Assembly (NCBI GenBank): GCA_023053545.1
Contig: JAKZAN010000001.1
Span: 702,565 to 766,564 of the forward strand
DNA length: 64,000 nt
Direction: 5' to 3'
DNA from: Lepidurus packardi
Taxonomy: Eukaryota > Arthropoda > Branchiopoda > Notostraca > Triopsidae
In this document: positions 23,101 to 34,900 of the stretch, piece by piece
Position numbering within the stretch: position 1 is the first letter of the stretch
Layout of the letters: every line of letters begins with the position of its first letter
Translations under genes and position numbers: made by a program
The notes under the pieces: generated by a model
Database searches by the model: none
Seen by the model: the letters and a program-made list of their open reading frames with translations, nothing else
Told to the model about the DNA's origin: nothing

Positions 23101-24996
23101 GCCACATTGCCTTTGTTGACTGGTACCGATTCCTCAGTTGTGTCTGGAATTTCGGTGGTTTGGCCAACATCCACTCGCCTTTTCAGAACAGGCTAAAAAC
23201 AAAATGAAATAACTTTGTATTGCTTCGTTCCGGATGACAAATCCCTTTTACCTTGAGCAAATCCGCTTCCACTGTTTTCGCCAGAATATGACCCAAGGGA
23301 GGAAGTGAGAATTAGCAAGGATACGGAAACCTTTTTTTAGTGTTTTCACGTTTGGAAACTTACCAGAGCAGGCCATTTGTTCCGCAAACTCAGGCAAGCG
23401 GTCGGATCTGCGTATCAAATGAGCACCAAGGACCATTTCGTCGTCTGATTCCGCCACGCTAGCTTGGACTTTTTCATTTGTTAACATTTCGCGAAGTCGT
23501 GATGTCAGCGGATGCAATTCCAGTGGCAGCGGGTGGTTATCAATCACAAATCCACGCTAAATCAACCAAATCAACCAAAGAAAAATAACAAGAAAAGACT
23601 AGTTAATGCTAACAATCAAATTAAGAATAGTTAAATTTGAACCAAGTAGCTACTACGTAGGCACTACATAGTAGCTACTACATAGTAGCTGCCTACATAG
23701 TAACTACGTAGTAGCAAGTAACTACAAGTAGCTAGTACGTAGGCACTACATAGTAGCTGCCTACATGGTAACTACGTAGTAGTAACTACAAGTAACTACA
23801 CGTAAGTAACTACAAGCAAGTAAAAGCAAGTAACTACAAGTAAGTAACTACAAGCAAGTAACTACAAGTAGCTACTACGTAGGCACTACATAGTAACTAC
23901 GTAGTAGTAACTACAAGTAACTACAAGTAAGTAACTACAAGCAAGTAACTACAAGTAACTACAAGTAGCTACTACGTAGGCACTACATAGTAACTACGTA
24001 GTAGCTACTATGTAGTTTGTAGTAGTTTGTACTATGTAGTTTGTAGTACTATGTTGTAGTACTATGTTTGTAGTACTATGTAGTTTGTAGTTTGTTGTTT
24101 GTACTATGTAGTTTGTAGTACTATGTAGTACTATGTTTGTAGTACCATGTAGTTTGTAGTAACTACTATGTAATTTGTAGTAACTACTATGTAGTTTGTA
24201 GTAGCTACTATGTAGGCAAACTAAATAGTAGCTACTATGTAGGCAAACTACGTAGTAGCTACTATGTAGGCAAACTACGGGGAATGTTGAGAGTTCAGTG
24301 TTGAATAGTAATGAAAACTAGAGCTTGGAGATGGAATCTAAAGGACTTACGACATCATCTCCGGTGCAATGGCTTAAGGAAGCTACCGTATCGCCTGTCA
24401 TGTGTAAATAATGGCAATCAACGACTTCTTGGGCTGAGCCTTCGATTAGCACGTCACCTTCTTCCGTTTTTTTCACGACTTGCATTGCTGGAGACACCAA
24501 AAGATTGTTCTTGCGGAATTCCAAGTGGTAATCCCTGCCAAAAAAATAGGCCAATACACCGTTAAAACGATTGGCTTTCTTTTGAGCTAATGAAAGGATT
24601 TCCGCTTTTTACCTTCCAAAGGCTGAAAAGCTATACAGCGCAGAATTGCCGGTTTTGCCTTGGCCAAAGTTACGCTTTCCGGGACTGTGATAATAGGAAT
24701 CATTTTGCTGGACGGCCGGGAACCGGAAATGCTGCTTGACGAAGGTAATTTCATACTCGGGTACTTGCTCATGCAAGTCGACGCGGAAGTAATGCGCTAA
24801 TTCGTCTCCATTCATCCATAAATGCAAATTCTTCAACACCTAAAACGATAAAAACACCCAAAGAGACGTAGCAATGTATGTTTTTAGATTAAATTAGAGG
24901 TACGCAGCCAAATGTACTTACGTCGCCAGATTCCAACACCGCCCATGAATGTGGGACCAGGAACACCACGAGGAGTGCGTACGAGAGCCACATCAT
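20149..24996 (-). CDS. ADAMTS-like secreted zinc metalloprotease
   Basis: Reprolysin-family (M12B) extracellular protease. Exons on the minus strand, in transcript order: 24996-24922, 24839-24613, 24534-24351, 23556-23364, 23271-23252, 23192-23067, 22949-22899, 22838-22713, 22646-22440, 22370-21967, 21893-21765, 21521-21269, 21214-21100, 21022-20919, 20861-20735, 20648-20473, 20388-20149; 2,757 nt, 918 aa. Signal peptide begins MMWLSYALLVVFLV. A propeptide runs to ~335 with basic clusters (LKRR, KKRK). The catalytic domain starts near ELGVFFDEAAYKLY. The zinc site HEIGHNLGMSHD is formed across the exon 10/11 junction, and the Met-turn is FIMSPSRG. A Cys-rich disintegrin-like part and one divergent thrombospondin-type motif (GGWSAWQDEPCKSGC) follow, then SWRSCTNPKPVNSMQGCEGS and more Cys-rich sequence. 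Exon 5 is only 20 nt. Classical WSxWS thrombospondin repeats are absent, as in short arthropod ADAMTS proteins. Confidence 0.93.
21540..21785. repeat. Exon-end duplication in ADAMTS intron 11
   Basis: The sequence around the donor of exon 11 (plus strand GAATTACTTCATCTTAGCC) occurs three times at ~115-bp spacing, near 21574, 21668 and 21758. Each copy carries the same potential 5' splice site. The copy joined to the coding frame is the one at 21760-21780. Confidence 0.8.
23645..24285. repeat. Palindrome-rich TAC/GTA array in ADAMTS intron 3
   Basis: About 640 bp is built almost only from GTAGCTAC, TACGTAGTAG, ACTACAAGTA and TAGTTTGTAG words. The left half is rich in ACTACAAGTA and the right half in its approximate complement TAGTTTGTAG, so the array is both locally palindromic and a large imperfect inverted repeat. 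Confidence 0.9.
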
Positions 24997-26985
24997 GGAA
25001 TTTCTAGACTCAATGTCAGTAAAAACCTGACTGATAGTTCCATATCGATAAAAATTTGCTTTTATAGGCTGAAATTTCAGGTTTCCTTAGACGCGCGCAT
25101 ACTAGGACATGATGTCCGAAGCAGGTGTGAATAAACTATAAAACGGAAGTACTTTGGATCTCTCTGTTGAAAAGATGCTGGTACTTTGCATCTGTCAGTG
25201 CCTAACGTCGCTTTAAAAAACACTTTGGAACTTTGGCTGGGAATTCAATGTTTAGCTTCAGCTCTACGAGTTTCAAGGGTAGCAGCTAATTCTGCTATTA
25301 TTATATTGCATAAAATGGAATGCCTAAAACGTGGTCGTAAGGAATACTAACTCCGAAGAATCCCAAAATTTCCAGAAAATCCATTGATTATTAAAGATTA
25401 TTATTTTTTTTTTTTAAATTTATTCGCTTTGCTCGTTGCCGTACATTGTTTCACTACAGTAGATGTTGATGTAACAGTTTTTTTTAAATTATATTGGTGT
25501 ATAGGCATAAGCCTGTTAGTTTATTATTAAAGGTTTATTATTAAAAATGTACATTTAAAACCGGGTAGGATGTAAGAGTTAAACAGCAACAAATATAGAC
25601 ATTATATTAAAGATTATTTAAAAAACGTTAATAGAACTGGAATAGCACATAATGTTTCTTTAAACGTAGCAGTTTCTTTACAACACTTCCAATGTTCCAA
25701 AGATCCTTTGAAACGAACAATGCTGAATTTTTGTAACATTATTTGAATTATGGTCTTGAAAAAATGTAAGATATTTCCCAAAACATACAAAAATCGTTAT
25801 GCGGTAAACAATAAAAATAAACAATAAAAAACAATAAATAAACTTTAAAAAAAATAAAAACAATAAAATAAAATAAAAAAACAAATAAATAACACTAAAT
25901 TTTTTCTTTATTTGAATTTTTTTTTCGCCTGTTGCCTGTCGCACACTTTTACAAAAAATGTAAGTTGTCAAATCAATAAAATGTTGTAAAATAAATGTTG
26001 TAAAAGTTGTCAAATCAATAAAACAATAAAATTATATGAATACTAAATATAATTATAATAAAATAATCATTAAAAATAATGAATTAGAATGATTATACTA
26101 AATAATAATCATGAAATAATACTACTAAATGAATAACTAAAACTATAATTAAATAATAATAATAAATGAATAATTAAAATTATAATTATATTAAGAATAA
26201 AATTATATTAATGTTGTTTCATAAGTGTCCGGTGATTCATTCATATTATGTCAATTTTTTTAACAGAGAGATAACATCATATAATTTATTATAGTTCTTG
26301 GTAGAATAAGTAAATACTAATTATTTAAGTAAGTAAGTAATTAATTATTAGTAGTAAGTAAGTAATTGTAAAGTAATTATTTTAATAAGCAAATATTAAT
26401 TATTTTTATTAGAATACTGAATATTATAGTTGTTGAATAAGACTGAATAAGACTGAATAAAATAAAAAAAAGCAATAAAAGCTTGACAGCATAACGAGAA
26501 TTTGATTGCGCAAAAATGGACGGAGGCAGGTGCAGAGGAGGAAGGTAACAAGGTGGGTGAAAGTATTGAGGTGCTGGTAATTTGCATAGTTAGTAGCTAA
26601 TATCGGTGGTTCCCAGTCAACGAACTTGCGTAAAGGTAAACGAACGTCGAATCTAATTACCAAGCTGCGACCCTTTCATTTCGCATTGGAATAAAAAAAA
26701 AAAAAAATCTGACAGTTGAGTTGTCTTCCGTTGAGGCTTTTTAAGCATGCAAATGTAAAGAAGGGCGTTGGTAGCTTCGAACGAGAGAAAGAGAGAGTAT
26801 TGTTACGGTTGCTGTTGTTTAGGCGGGTCAATGTCAACTCGACACTTTTGTCTTTTCGAGGATAAACGGGTGGAATCCTTAAAGGAGGTTGGCTCCGCCT
26901 TTGCTCAATTTTTCAGACAATTATTTTCTAAAGTAGGCGACAATGAAATTTCTCGCGGCCTTGGCATTGTTGTTAAGCTACCCGA
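24997..26985. other. Divergent intergenic region, AT-rich
   Basis: About 2 kb lies between the ADAMTS start (minus) and the first Ig gene (plus). From 25380 to 26460 it is strongly AT-rich with AAT/ATT runs. A 73-codon frame at 26768-26989 has no family resemblance. No gene is supported. Confidence 0.6.
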
Positions 26986-26988
26986 CTA

Positions 26989-27026
26989 GTATTTAAGTTC
27001 CAGGTCTCGAGTCTCTAACTTCAGTA
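26989..27026 (+). promoter_or_regulatory. Core promoter of Ig-domain gene (TATA-like plus arthropod initiator)
   Basis: GTATTTAAG at ~26989-26997 is followed about 30 bp later by TTCAGTAC (TCAGT at 27021-27025), which matches the arthropod initiator consensus at the expected distance. The start codon follows at 27053. Confidence 0.6.
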
Positions 27027-27052
27027 CTTACCAAGATACGAACGATTCGACT

Positions 27053-28029
27053 ATGGCGCTCCTCTGGCCCCTAGTGGCGACTCTGGTCGTTAGCTTCAGT
27101 TCAGCGGTGGTAGTGGACAGTCCGCAGCCGTTTACTTCGCTTAACCAAGCAGCGTTGGCGTCGGCCTCTGGCCGCTACTTCGGCGAGTACCGACCCTATA
27201 ATAACCTGCAATCGTACGACGTGTACGGCCGCTTTTACCTGGACGAGTACGGACGCAAAGTGTACAGCACCGTCACCGAAAAGAACATTTACAGAGACCC
27301 CTACGAGTACGGCTACCCCCAATACAATCGACCTTACTACAAGGACCTGGACGCGCCAATTATCTTTGACGACCAACCGGTGTACCGACGCGTTGGACAC
27401 GGTACGTTCCGGATGAACGGTCGCGACGCGGAACTTACCTGTGATTTCCCTCGCAGCCTTGATATAGTATCGGTAAGTTCTTTTAATGGTCTATTATTCT
27501 ATATACCATATCAAGAACTTTAATTAAGGTCGAAGCTTATAGAGTTGGGGAATATTGACTAGAAAGTTTGATAGTAAAAAGTTCCTTTAATTTAAGTTTT
27601 CTTAGTACATTACAATAGTACTTTACAATGGTGCAACTCAGTAATTTAGAGTAGTACTTCCTTCACAAGTCAGAGCTGTTCATGTAGTGAAGTTAGTTCA
27701 ATCTTACTACCATTGCGTTTTGACTGTGTGAAATAGTTTTAAAGAGAAAAGTATATTAATAAAACTAAATATAATTCCCACAGAATGTCATTTGGGAAAG
27801 AATGGATCGGACAGGGAAAGACGCAGTCGACGTCTTCTACCAATTCAAAGATAGAATGACTGTCCGGCAGCACTCCTCAGGTTCTACCCTCTACATCCGC
27901 GACGTCCGATCCTTCGACTACGGCCTGTACCGCTGCGTTGCCAGCCAACGTACATACGCCCCGGGCCGCTCTACCCCACGTACGACGCACGTGTTCCAAG
28001 AAGTTGACTTGTACCCTTACCGCAAATAG
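27053..28029 (+). CDS. Small secreted immunoglobulin-domain protein
   Basis: Two exons, 27053-27472 and 27784-28029, give 221 aa. A signal peptide (MALLWPLVATLVVSFSSA) is followed by a Tyr-rich segment with repeated (D/E)YG motifs at ~45-85, then a single Ig-like domain. The Ig domain has its first Cys in AELTCDF, its Trp in NVIWERM and its second Cys in the classic DYGLYRCVA. The intron cuts between the first Cys and the Trp. I do not recognise the exact family; it resembles short secreted arthropod Ig proteins. Partner and role are unknown. The gene sits head to head with ADAMTS and upstream of a broken copy of its own second exon. Confidence 0.88.
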
Positions 28030-28262
28030 GAAATACACGTATACTCCCCTCCCTTTATTCCACTTACCAATAACATCCGTCTCTCACTACATTTTATCCA
28101 AAAAATTTAACCTTTCTTCGTTAACTTTCCTCGTTAACAAAGATTCCTCGAAACCGCGTGCGTAAGACAGGGAAATGCTTGTCAGTTTCGTCGTTTTTTC
28201 CGTTTTAAGACATAACTTCTTCAGAACCTCCAGAACCTTCTGAACCTTGAGTCACGGCAAAA

Positions 28263-28608
28263 ATCATCCGACTTCGGCCTGCACCGCTGCGTTGCCAGCT
28301 AACGTATATACGACCCGGGCCGCTCAACCCCACGTACGACGCACGTGTACCAAGAAGTTGAATTGTACCCTTACCGCAAATTCCTTTATTCTTTATTCCT
28401 TTATTCACAAACTCCTTTATTCCACTTACCAATAACATCCGTCTCTCACTACTTTTTATCCAAAAAATTGAACATGCAACCTTGCTTCGTTAAGAAAATA
28501 TTCCTCGAAACCGCGTGCGTAAGACAGGGAAATGCTTGTCACTTTCGTAATTTTTTCCGTTTTAGGACAGAACTTCTCCAGAACCTTGAGTCACGGCAAT
28601 ACTCATCC
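28263..28608 (+). pseudogene. Partial, broken duplicate of the Ig gene 3' end
   Basis: This segment matches 27906-28250, including the exon region coding DYGLYRC through PYRK and the 3' flank (CTTACCAATAACATCCGTCT, CGAAACCGCGTGCGTAAGAC). The copy has a premature stop just after the position of the second Ig cysteine and has lost the original TAG. It lacks exon 1 and the acceptor, so it is a tandem-duplication relic. Confidence 0.85.
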
Positions 28609-29146
28609 ATAAATATTTTCCCGTTTCTCGGCTTGCCAAGGCCGTCTAGTCAAGTTCGGTTCAGGTAGCTCCATCGCAGGTACACGGAACATCCAAAGTT
28701 TCGTTTGTCACACTTGACTACGTTTCAGCCTTTGCAAACCTCTGTCGTCCTCCATTTCAGCTCCAAACCGAAAAACAACAAACCAACCCAAGTGACGACA
28801 CATTGAAAGGAGCCCGAAAACGAAATTTGTATTACGCAATTTCCTCTTCCCTTTTTGTCCAAACGCTTGTTATTTTCCCCGCCACGCAGGACCGGTTTTG
28901 GGTTTGTTGTATCAGTCACGCTACTGCTTGGGTTTTCCTGGGATTTTACCATGGCTCACGGCAAGACGTCACATCCAGCGCCAGGTAGAAGTTGGTAACA
29001 CAACTCCCGACCCTCAGTCGTTTCTGTGATCCCTCGTAACCCAGGACAGGCTATTTCCAACGGACTAAGGTAGATCCTTGGAGTTTTAGTACTTAAAACC
29101 TCCTTCCTCAGTTCCAACTCAGTTCAAACTATTTCCGCAGTTCAAA
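28609..29146. other. Intergenic region with probable serpin promoter
   Basis: No gene is seen. Two TCAGT initiator-like words at 29108-29112 and 29119-29123, with a weak ACTTAAAA about 15-30 bp upstream, suggest a serpin transcription start 25-40 bp before its ATG. Confidence 0.4.
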
Positions 29147-30496
29147 ATGACGGACCGAGCCACCCGCAGGGTTCTAACGATCCTGATTCTCCTGTTAGCC
29201 CTGGGGACACCCCTGTGGGCCCAAAGTATCGTCTTTTCACCCCAACCGCCCTCGCCAGTGCAGTCGCGAGGATTTTCTTCGCCTTCGACCTCCACTTTAT
29301 CCAGTTCAGACTCCCGTCAAGTCTTCAGTTTGCCCTCGGCAATCTTATCTTTGGCGTTGGACCTAACCGGTCCTGCTTCCAAGGACTCTTCCCCAGCGAC
29401 GCGTGGCAATGCCGTTCTCTCTCCTCTGAGCATTTCCTCTGCTTTCAGCATGCTGCTACTCGGCACGGCCGGGAACACCTACACCGAACTGCGGAAAGCA
29501 TTGGGATTCCACGACAACGCGGAAGATAAAGACATCCACCGAGCCTACCAGGTGGTCTTGAACCGGCTCGCGAGCCAAGGCAGTGGGGTCGATTCCAACG
29601 GCCTGATCCTGCGTATCGCCAACGGACTCTTCGTACAGCAGCCCTCTAGCCTCAAGCCCGAGTACCTTGCGCAAGCGACCGAGTTTTATAACAGCGAAAT
29701 CTTGGAACTCGACTTCAAGGGCAATCCCAACGGTGCTACCAGTTCGATCAACTCCTGGGTGGCGAATCGGACCAAAAACAAGATCACCAACATGCTCTCG
29801 TCCCCTTTGCCACCCTCAACTGGGTTGGTACTTGCTAACGCGGTCTATTTTAACGGGGCGTGGTCTGATCCCTTTGAGAAAGATATTACGAAGATGGAAA
29901 GCTTTTACGTTTCCGACGCGGAAGTGTTGAGGGTTCCTATGATGGCGAAAATCACGGAAGTACCTTATGCAGAAAGCAGCGATTTGCGGGCCAAGATCAT
30001 TGGATTGCCTTATAAGGGAGAAGATATGGGTTTGTTTATCATTCTACCCATGGGGGATAAAATTGGAGAAGCGGGTTTGAGGCGAATCGAATCGCAACTG
30101 ACCCTGGAGGTCCTGGAATCGTTGATTCATTCGATGGAAGCCAAGGCGGTGTCGGTGCGGATTCCGCGATTCAGGATTGAGCAAAAGTTGTTTCTCAAAG
30201 ACAGCCTGCATAATTTGGGTGTTAACGAATTGTTCACCTCCCAAGCCAATTTGGGAAGGATGACGGAAACGGGAAGAGGAATGGCATTGGACAATGTGAT
30301 CCATCAGACGGTGATTGAAGTAACGGAAACGGGAACGGAAGCAGCATCCGCGACGCTCATTTCCATTAGTAGAGACGGACCTTCCAAAATATTTGAGGCT
30401 AACCAGCCCTTTTTATTCGCGTTGAGAGATATTAAAACAAAAGTGGTACTTTTCTGGGGACGCGTGGTGCGTCCTGATCCGCCTCGTGGTGTGTAA
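29147..30496 (+). CDS. Secreted serpin (intronless)
   Basis: A single-exon gene of 449 aa in a window where other complete genes have introns. A signal peptide (about residues 1-25, ending WAQS) and a Ser/Pro-rich linker precede the serpin fold from ~residue 65. Diagnostic segments are NAVYFNGAWSDPFEKD, the hinge ETGTEAASAT and the strand NQPFLFALRD. The short-side-chain hinge (T-E-A-A-S-A) fits an inhibitory serpin. The loop continues LISISRDGPSKIFEAN. By the alpha-1-antitrypsin spacing P1 would be Asp, but a one-residue shift makes it Arg, so trypsin-like targets are possible. Intronlessness may reflect retroposition or family-typical gene structure; I cannot tell which. Confidence 0.95.
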   Translation: MTDRATRRVLTILILLLALGTPLWAQSIVFSPQPPSPVQSRGFSSPSTSTLSSSDSRQVFSLPSAILSLALDLTGPASKDSSPATRGNAVLSPLSISSAFSMLLLGTAGNTYTELRKALGFHDNAEDKDIHRAYQVVLNRLASQGSGVDSNGLILRIANGLFVQQPSSLKPEYLAQATEFYNSEILELDFKGNPNGATSSINSWVANRTKNKITNMLSSPLPPSTGLVLANAVYFNGAWSDPFEKDITKMESFYVSDAEVLRVPMMAKITEVPYAESSDLRAKIIGLPYKGEDMGLFIILPMGDKIGEAGLRRIESQLTLEVLESLIHSMEAKAVSVRIPRFRIEQKLFLKDSLHNLGVNELFTSQANLGRMTETGRGMALDNVIHQTVIEVTETGTEAASATLISISRDGPSKIFEANQPFLFALRDIKTKVVLFWGRVVRPDPPRGV

Positions 30497-30802
30497 AACC
30501 CACACCACGCGGCCATTCCCGCCCACGCCACGTGGTTTTCCTCCACAAGTTACCCATGTCCGAAATTTGATAATTAAATACACACGAATTCCTAAAACCC
30601 ACATGTCCCATATTTCGTTAATACAAAATTGTTGCAACCACCCGTATTTTTTTCATTTTATAACACCGTTAAGAATGGAAGTAAGAGCATAAGGGTTATT
30701 GCGCAATATGCAGCACAAAAAAAGATGGATAACGTGCGGGAATGACAGTAATATAGTAAGAAGTTGGATACGAGGGTGCTTAGTTAAAGTTTAGTCACGG
30801 AC

Positions 30803-31929
30803 ATGGAACGTAAGACTAGAATTAGACTAGAATTAGTACTGGTGGTTTTCGGCTTGGTGCAATTGAGTTTGAGTCAATACCAAGACTACAACTACAATTC
30901 CATTAACGGAAACAATGGCTTGGGTCAGTACAATTCCCTGAACGGAAACAGTGGGTTGGGTCAACCCAATTCCCTGAACGGAAATATAGGAAATTACAAC
31001 AATTTCAGACCAAACCAGCCTTATTACAACCCTGTGCCCATCCCCAATGATCAGTACTACAGGTAATTACATTGTAGCCTACAAGAAGCTCATATTCATT
31101 ATTCTGCATATTAGAATTCTTATTAGAATTATTTATAATTATTAGGTTTAACTTGATATTAAGCAAAGCTGCCACTAACTGTCTATATGTGTACCTAAAT
31201 CAACTAGTTGAGTGAATAGCATCTTTAAAGCTAGACGGTTTTCTTATAAATTAACTTGGATTAAAACACATCGTATTGTATCATTACTTTTATTATTGCA
31301 TATAGACCAACAGGGTTGATCAACAATGTTCCCACGATCGTCAGTAGACCTACAATTCAACCAGTTCGTGTGGAAATAGAATGCTATTTACCAACCTCAG
31401 ATCAACGGGTAAAATGCCCAGAATCAATCAATCTGAAATTCATGAAATGGCTCATTTTGTATTGCAATTAACTCAGAATCCAGATATTCGCTGGCTGGTA
31501 CAACCTCCAGGTGCTCTTAACGGAAATTTGCAGCTCATTGCACAAGGAACGGCTAGTTCTAACCCCAATTTTGCCGTTACCTTGACTCAAATCGGCAACA
31601 AATGGGTTTCAAGGCTTGTCATAGGCACAGGATCCATTCCTGCCCAACAACTCATGGGAAGCTATCTGTGCCAGTACCCTGATCCTCTCAGACCCTACAA
31701 CTACGTCACCAGCGACATACTAGTCCTCGATTACCGTCCTTATGTCAACAATCAGCCACCTTACGGTCACCCTGATCCCTACGCCAGCCCTTATTTGATG
31801 TCAGGTGGCAGAAATAACAATCAAGACCTTCCTAAACCCCAAACTCCTTTCATGGAAGTAATGGATGCTAAAGCTGCAGAAGTACCTGACACTGCAATCC
31901 AGACGGCAGAATCAACCAACAAAAATTAA
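30803..31929 (+). CDS. Secreted Ig-like protein with Asn/Gly-rich N-terminus
   Basis: Three exons, 30803-31062, 31306-31408 and 31477-31929, give 271 aa. Introns are 243 and 68 bp. The small second intron must be removed to avoid a stop, and its removal restores one frame. A signal peptide (VLVVFGLVQLSLSQ) is followed by repeats of (Y/P)NSLNGN(S/I)GLGQ type (~residues 35-65). A probable Ig-like domain follows: Cys in VEIECYLP, Trp in DIRWLVQPPG, Cys in GSYLCQYPD. The tail is Pro/Asn-rich. Exact family not recognised. The layout (signal peptide, low-complexity Tyr/Asn segment, one Ig domain) parallels the gene at 27053, so the two may be distant paralogues. Confidence 0.82.
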
Positions 31930-31979
31930 CTTTTCAACCAATTGTAAGACTTGTACTTTGGCCCAAAATGAAAACATTT

Positions 31980-34900
31980 TTACAGTCTTCGCTTCTTGAA
32001 AGTTTTGTATCCTTTCTTCTTATTGGTGGGCGGGGGTGCTTTCGTTTGTTGTAACGGCGTGTGCAAACTTTCCCACAATAAAGTAGCATTCGTTGTAATT
32101 CCCAGGATTTCCGTTAGCTCTTCTTTGCTCAGGGTTATTAGTTGTAGTAAGTTATCCACACGGTTTAGTAGCGCGTATATATTCTTCGAATTAACGCCAG
32201 GTAGTTTACTCACAAAATCCTTTAAAAAAATCATGAATTTTCTTCTTGTTGGGTAAAAAAACAAAGATACTTTAATGGACGGGTTGTATCGGTCAAGCGC
32301 AAATTCTGCGCTACTATCAGCAGTCAAACTGGCTGCTTTAGCAGGATCAGGCTCGTCACGACCACGCTACAACATTACGAAGCTTTTACGTTTCGAAAAC
32401 AACCTACAATAAAGATTAAGGCTCCCGTATACCTTAGCTAGGTACAGGCGGTTTGCATCAGGAATTCCGTAACACCTTTTCGTTTAAACCAGTAATTTCA
32501 TGAAAAGATTCTTTGACTGTAAGCTTGAGCATACTACTAGCTAATTCACCTTTTTTCCAAAATGAATAATAAATTAGTGTATTCTATTTATGTTTGCAAA
32601 ACAATAACAAACATCAGCGCCACCTATGATCTAGCTAAGGTATACAGGATGCGCGAATTGATCCTTGATCGATATTGGTACCTTGAGTTCGTCAAATATT
32701 TCCGCAGTTGCATATGGAGAAGGCGACCAAAGAATTCTTAACTTTGGGAAATGCAACGTGAGAAGGATCAACCGTGACGTCACGTCATAGGAAGACGAGG
32801 CATCGTTTGACAAAAAATATTTTCCCTACAACATACAACATGTTTTAGTCCTTACATGCTTAACCGTGCAGGCAGACCAACTTGTAAGGCGAAAGGTTTG
32901 TTGTGTTCAAACTCGATCAGAAGCATAGGTTTGCTGTAATACCGTGACATGGCTTGGCACTGGTTATATAACCGACCGGAGACCAAAGAGCCTATCAAGT
33001 CGCTCAGACTTTTCCTTTCCACGCTCATCTCCGGCGTTAAAATGTAATCTCCAATCTACCCAAGATATCGTATAATAGCCATCATATAATATAATAATAA
33101 TAATAAATAATAATAATAATGATAGATATCATCTAATCGACATTACCTTATAACAAAATCATGAAATCGATCTACTTACCTCGATAGTAACTGGAACGAT
33201 ATCGATACCACGTTTGTGAAGCAGGGCTGGCAATTCACTCCGGAATTCACGCATGTCTACAACAATCAACGGTCGCTTCACCTTCCCCGTTTCTTCAGGT
33301 AAACCGCCTTTCCTCGTAAGTGCATTGTGCGACATAACGGTTTCATTGGCTTTCCGCGCATCCCGTGTCAAATCAGGATGATTTTCGTCCCTACCTTCTC
33401 GATCTTCCGGAATAACCATCGTCTAAACCCAAAAGAATTCAAAACATTCGGATACTTGAGGCAAGATGTAATCAAACTGTGATTCAAGGTGCAAAAGAAT
33501 GATAAACGAACTAAAACACAAATCTATTTGATATTTTTAGTATTATTTCTATTATACTACTCTATTTTACCGCTTTTTCCTTAATTAGCATCTCAAACGC
33601 TTGTTTTTCACGCCGTAAGGTCGTTAGATAGCCCTGTTCTTCTGCTGAGCTCGCGTAGACCAGAAAGTACACGTGTACACTAATAGCTCGGTTCCTGGCT
33701 TGGAAAACCTAAAACGTTGAAATCTCTTAAATAATAAATCTCTCAAATAGTAAGTAAAAGGTCCGGGGAAAAAATTACTTCCACTTGGCGTACAAAGCCC
33801 ATGTCGCAGTCGTACATGACAATAAACCTGGGTGCAGCTTCTTTCAATGACTTCTCCAAACGGAATGGTTCGGCGCTTTCTCTCAATGGTCGGAATAGAA
33901 TCTTTACATTTTCTTCCTCGAAACTCTCAATATTTTCTACCAATGCTTCTTCAACGCTGCCCTGGCCCCTTTTCCCCTTCTCCGAACGTTTTGGTAACGC
34001 CATTTTGTCAAATAGACGCTTTAGAAGTCGCTTGCTCCCGAATTTGACCACCTGGATCGAAACAACTTCAAAATCAAGGCTTTAAAACAAGAATTAAAAG
34101 AAAAATTTTACTTCTTCGAGCTGTAAACACGTTCGCTCGTCTTCCGCCACGACCAGAACGGAAGGTTTCGAATCAGGTGTTGATTCGGACGAACAATCTG
34201 ACTTGATTTCTTGCAAAACTTCCAGCAGAGCTACCCATTTCGGATTTTCTTCTAGTTTTGGCTCACCTGAAACACCTGAACCACCTGAGACGTAAAATGG
34301 AACCTAATTCCATGCGAAAATTGAAAAAGTAAATAAAAAAAACTAACCCATTGCCTTGACTTCGGTTGTAGGTAAAGTGCCATAGACTCGCAACCGTGCT
34401 TGCACGTACAGCGTATCGGCTGCGTCCAACAGCAGCCAGCCTGAGCTTTGCAAGGCTTGTTCAGTGGTCCGGAAGGAGTTCAACACGTTGTAGAACGTGA
34501 CACAGTCGTACTGAGTCAAGGAGAGTAAGATTGTCCTTAGCGTCTTCAAATCGGCTACCAACTGCTTCGTTCTGCTGCTTAGCTGGTGCCAAACGGGTTC
34601 CAATTGGAGCGTTAACGATTTGTGGAACGATTTCGACATCCAATTTTCTACTGTCATCTCCTCCAGGTCCAACTGTGCCAAAAAATCCGACAATTCAAAG
34701 TTCAAATTCAAGTAAATAGTGATCTAGACACTTACCGAAGGATTGGAGCGCCGTAGTTCTTTAAGCGTAAAGTTCATCAAGTCCAGCACTGCGGTTTGGA
34801 TACTCGTCATAGCTGGCGTCATTTGCACGCTAATTTCAATCACTTGGGGCTGTGCTGCCTCCAGACAGACGTTGACAGTGGCGTGAAAACGAGGCCAGAG

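Noticed and set aside
32822..32882. Extension of XPF exon 10 to a consensus donor at 32855
   Set aside because: That donor would shift the frame at the next exon; using the weaker GTTGGT donor at 32881 restores the conserved FALQGK join.
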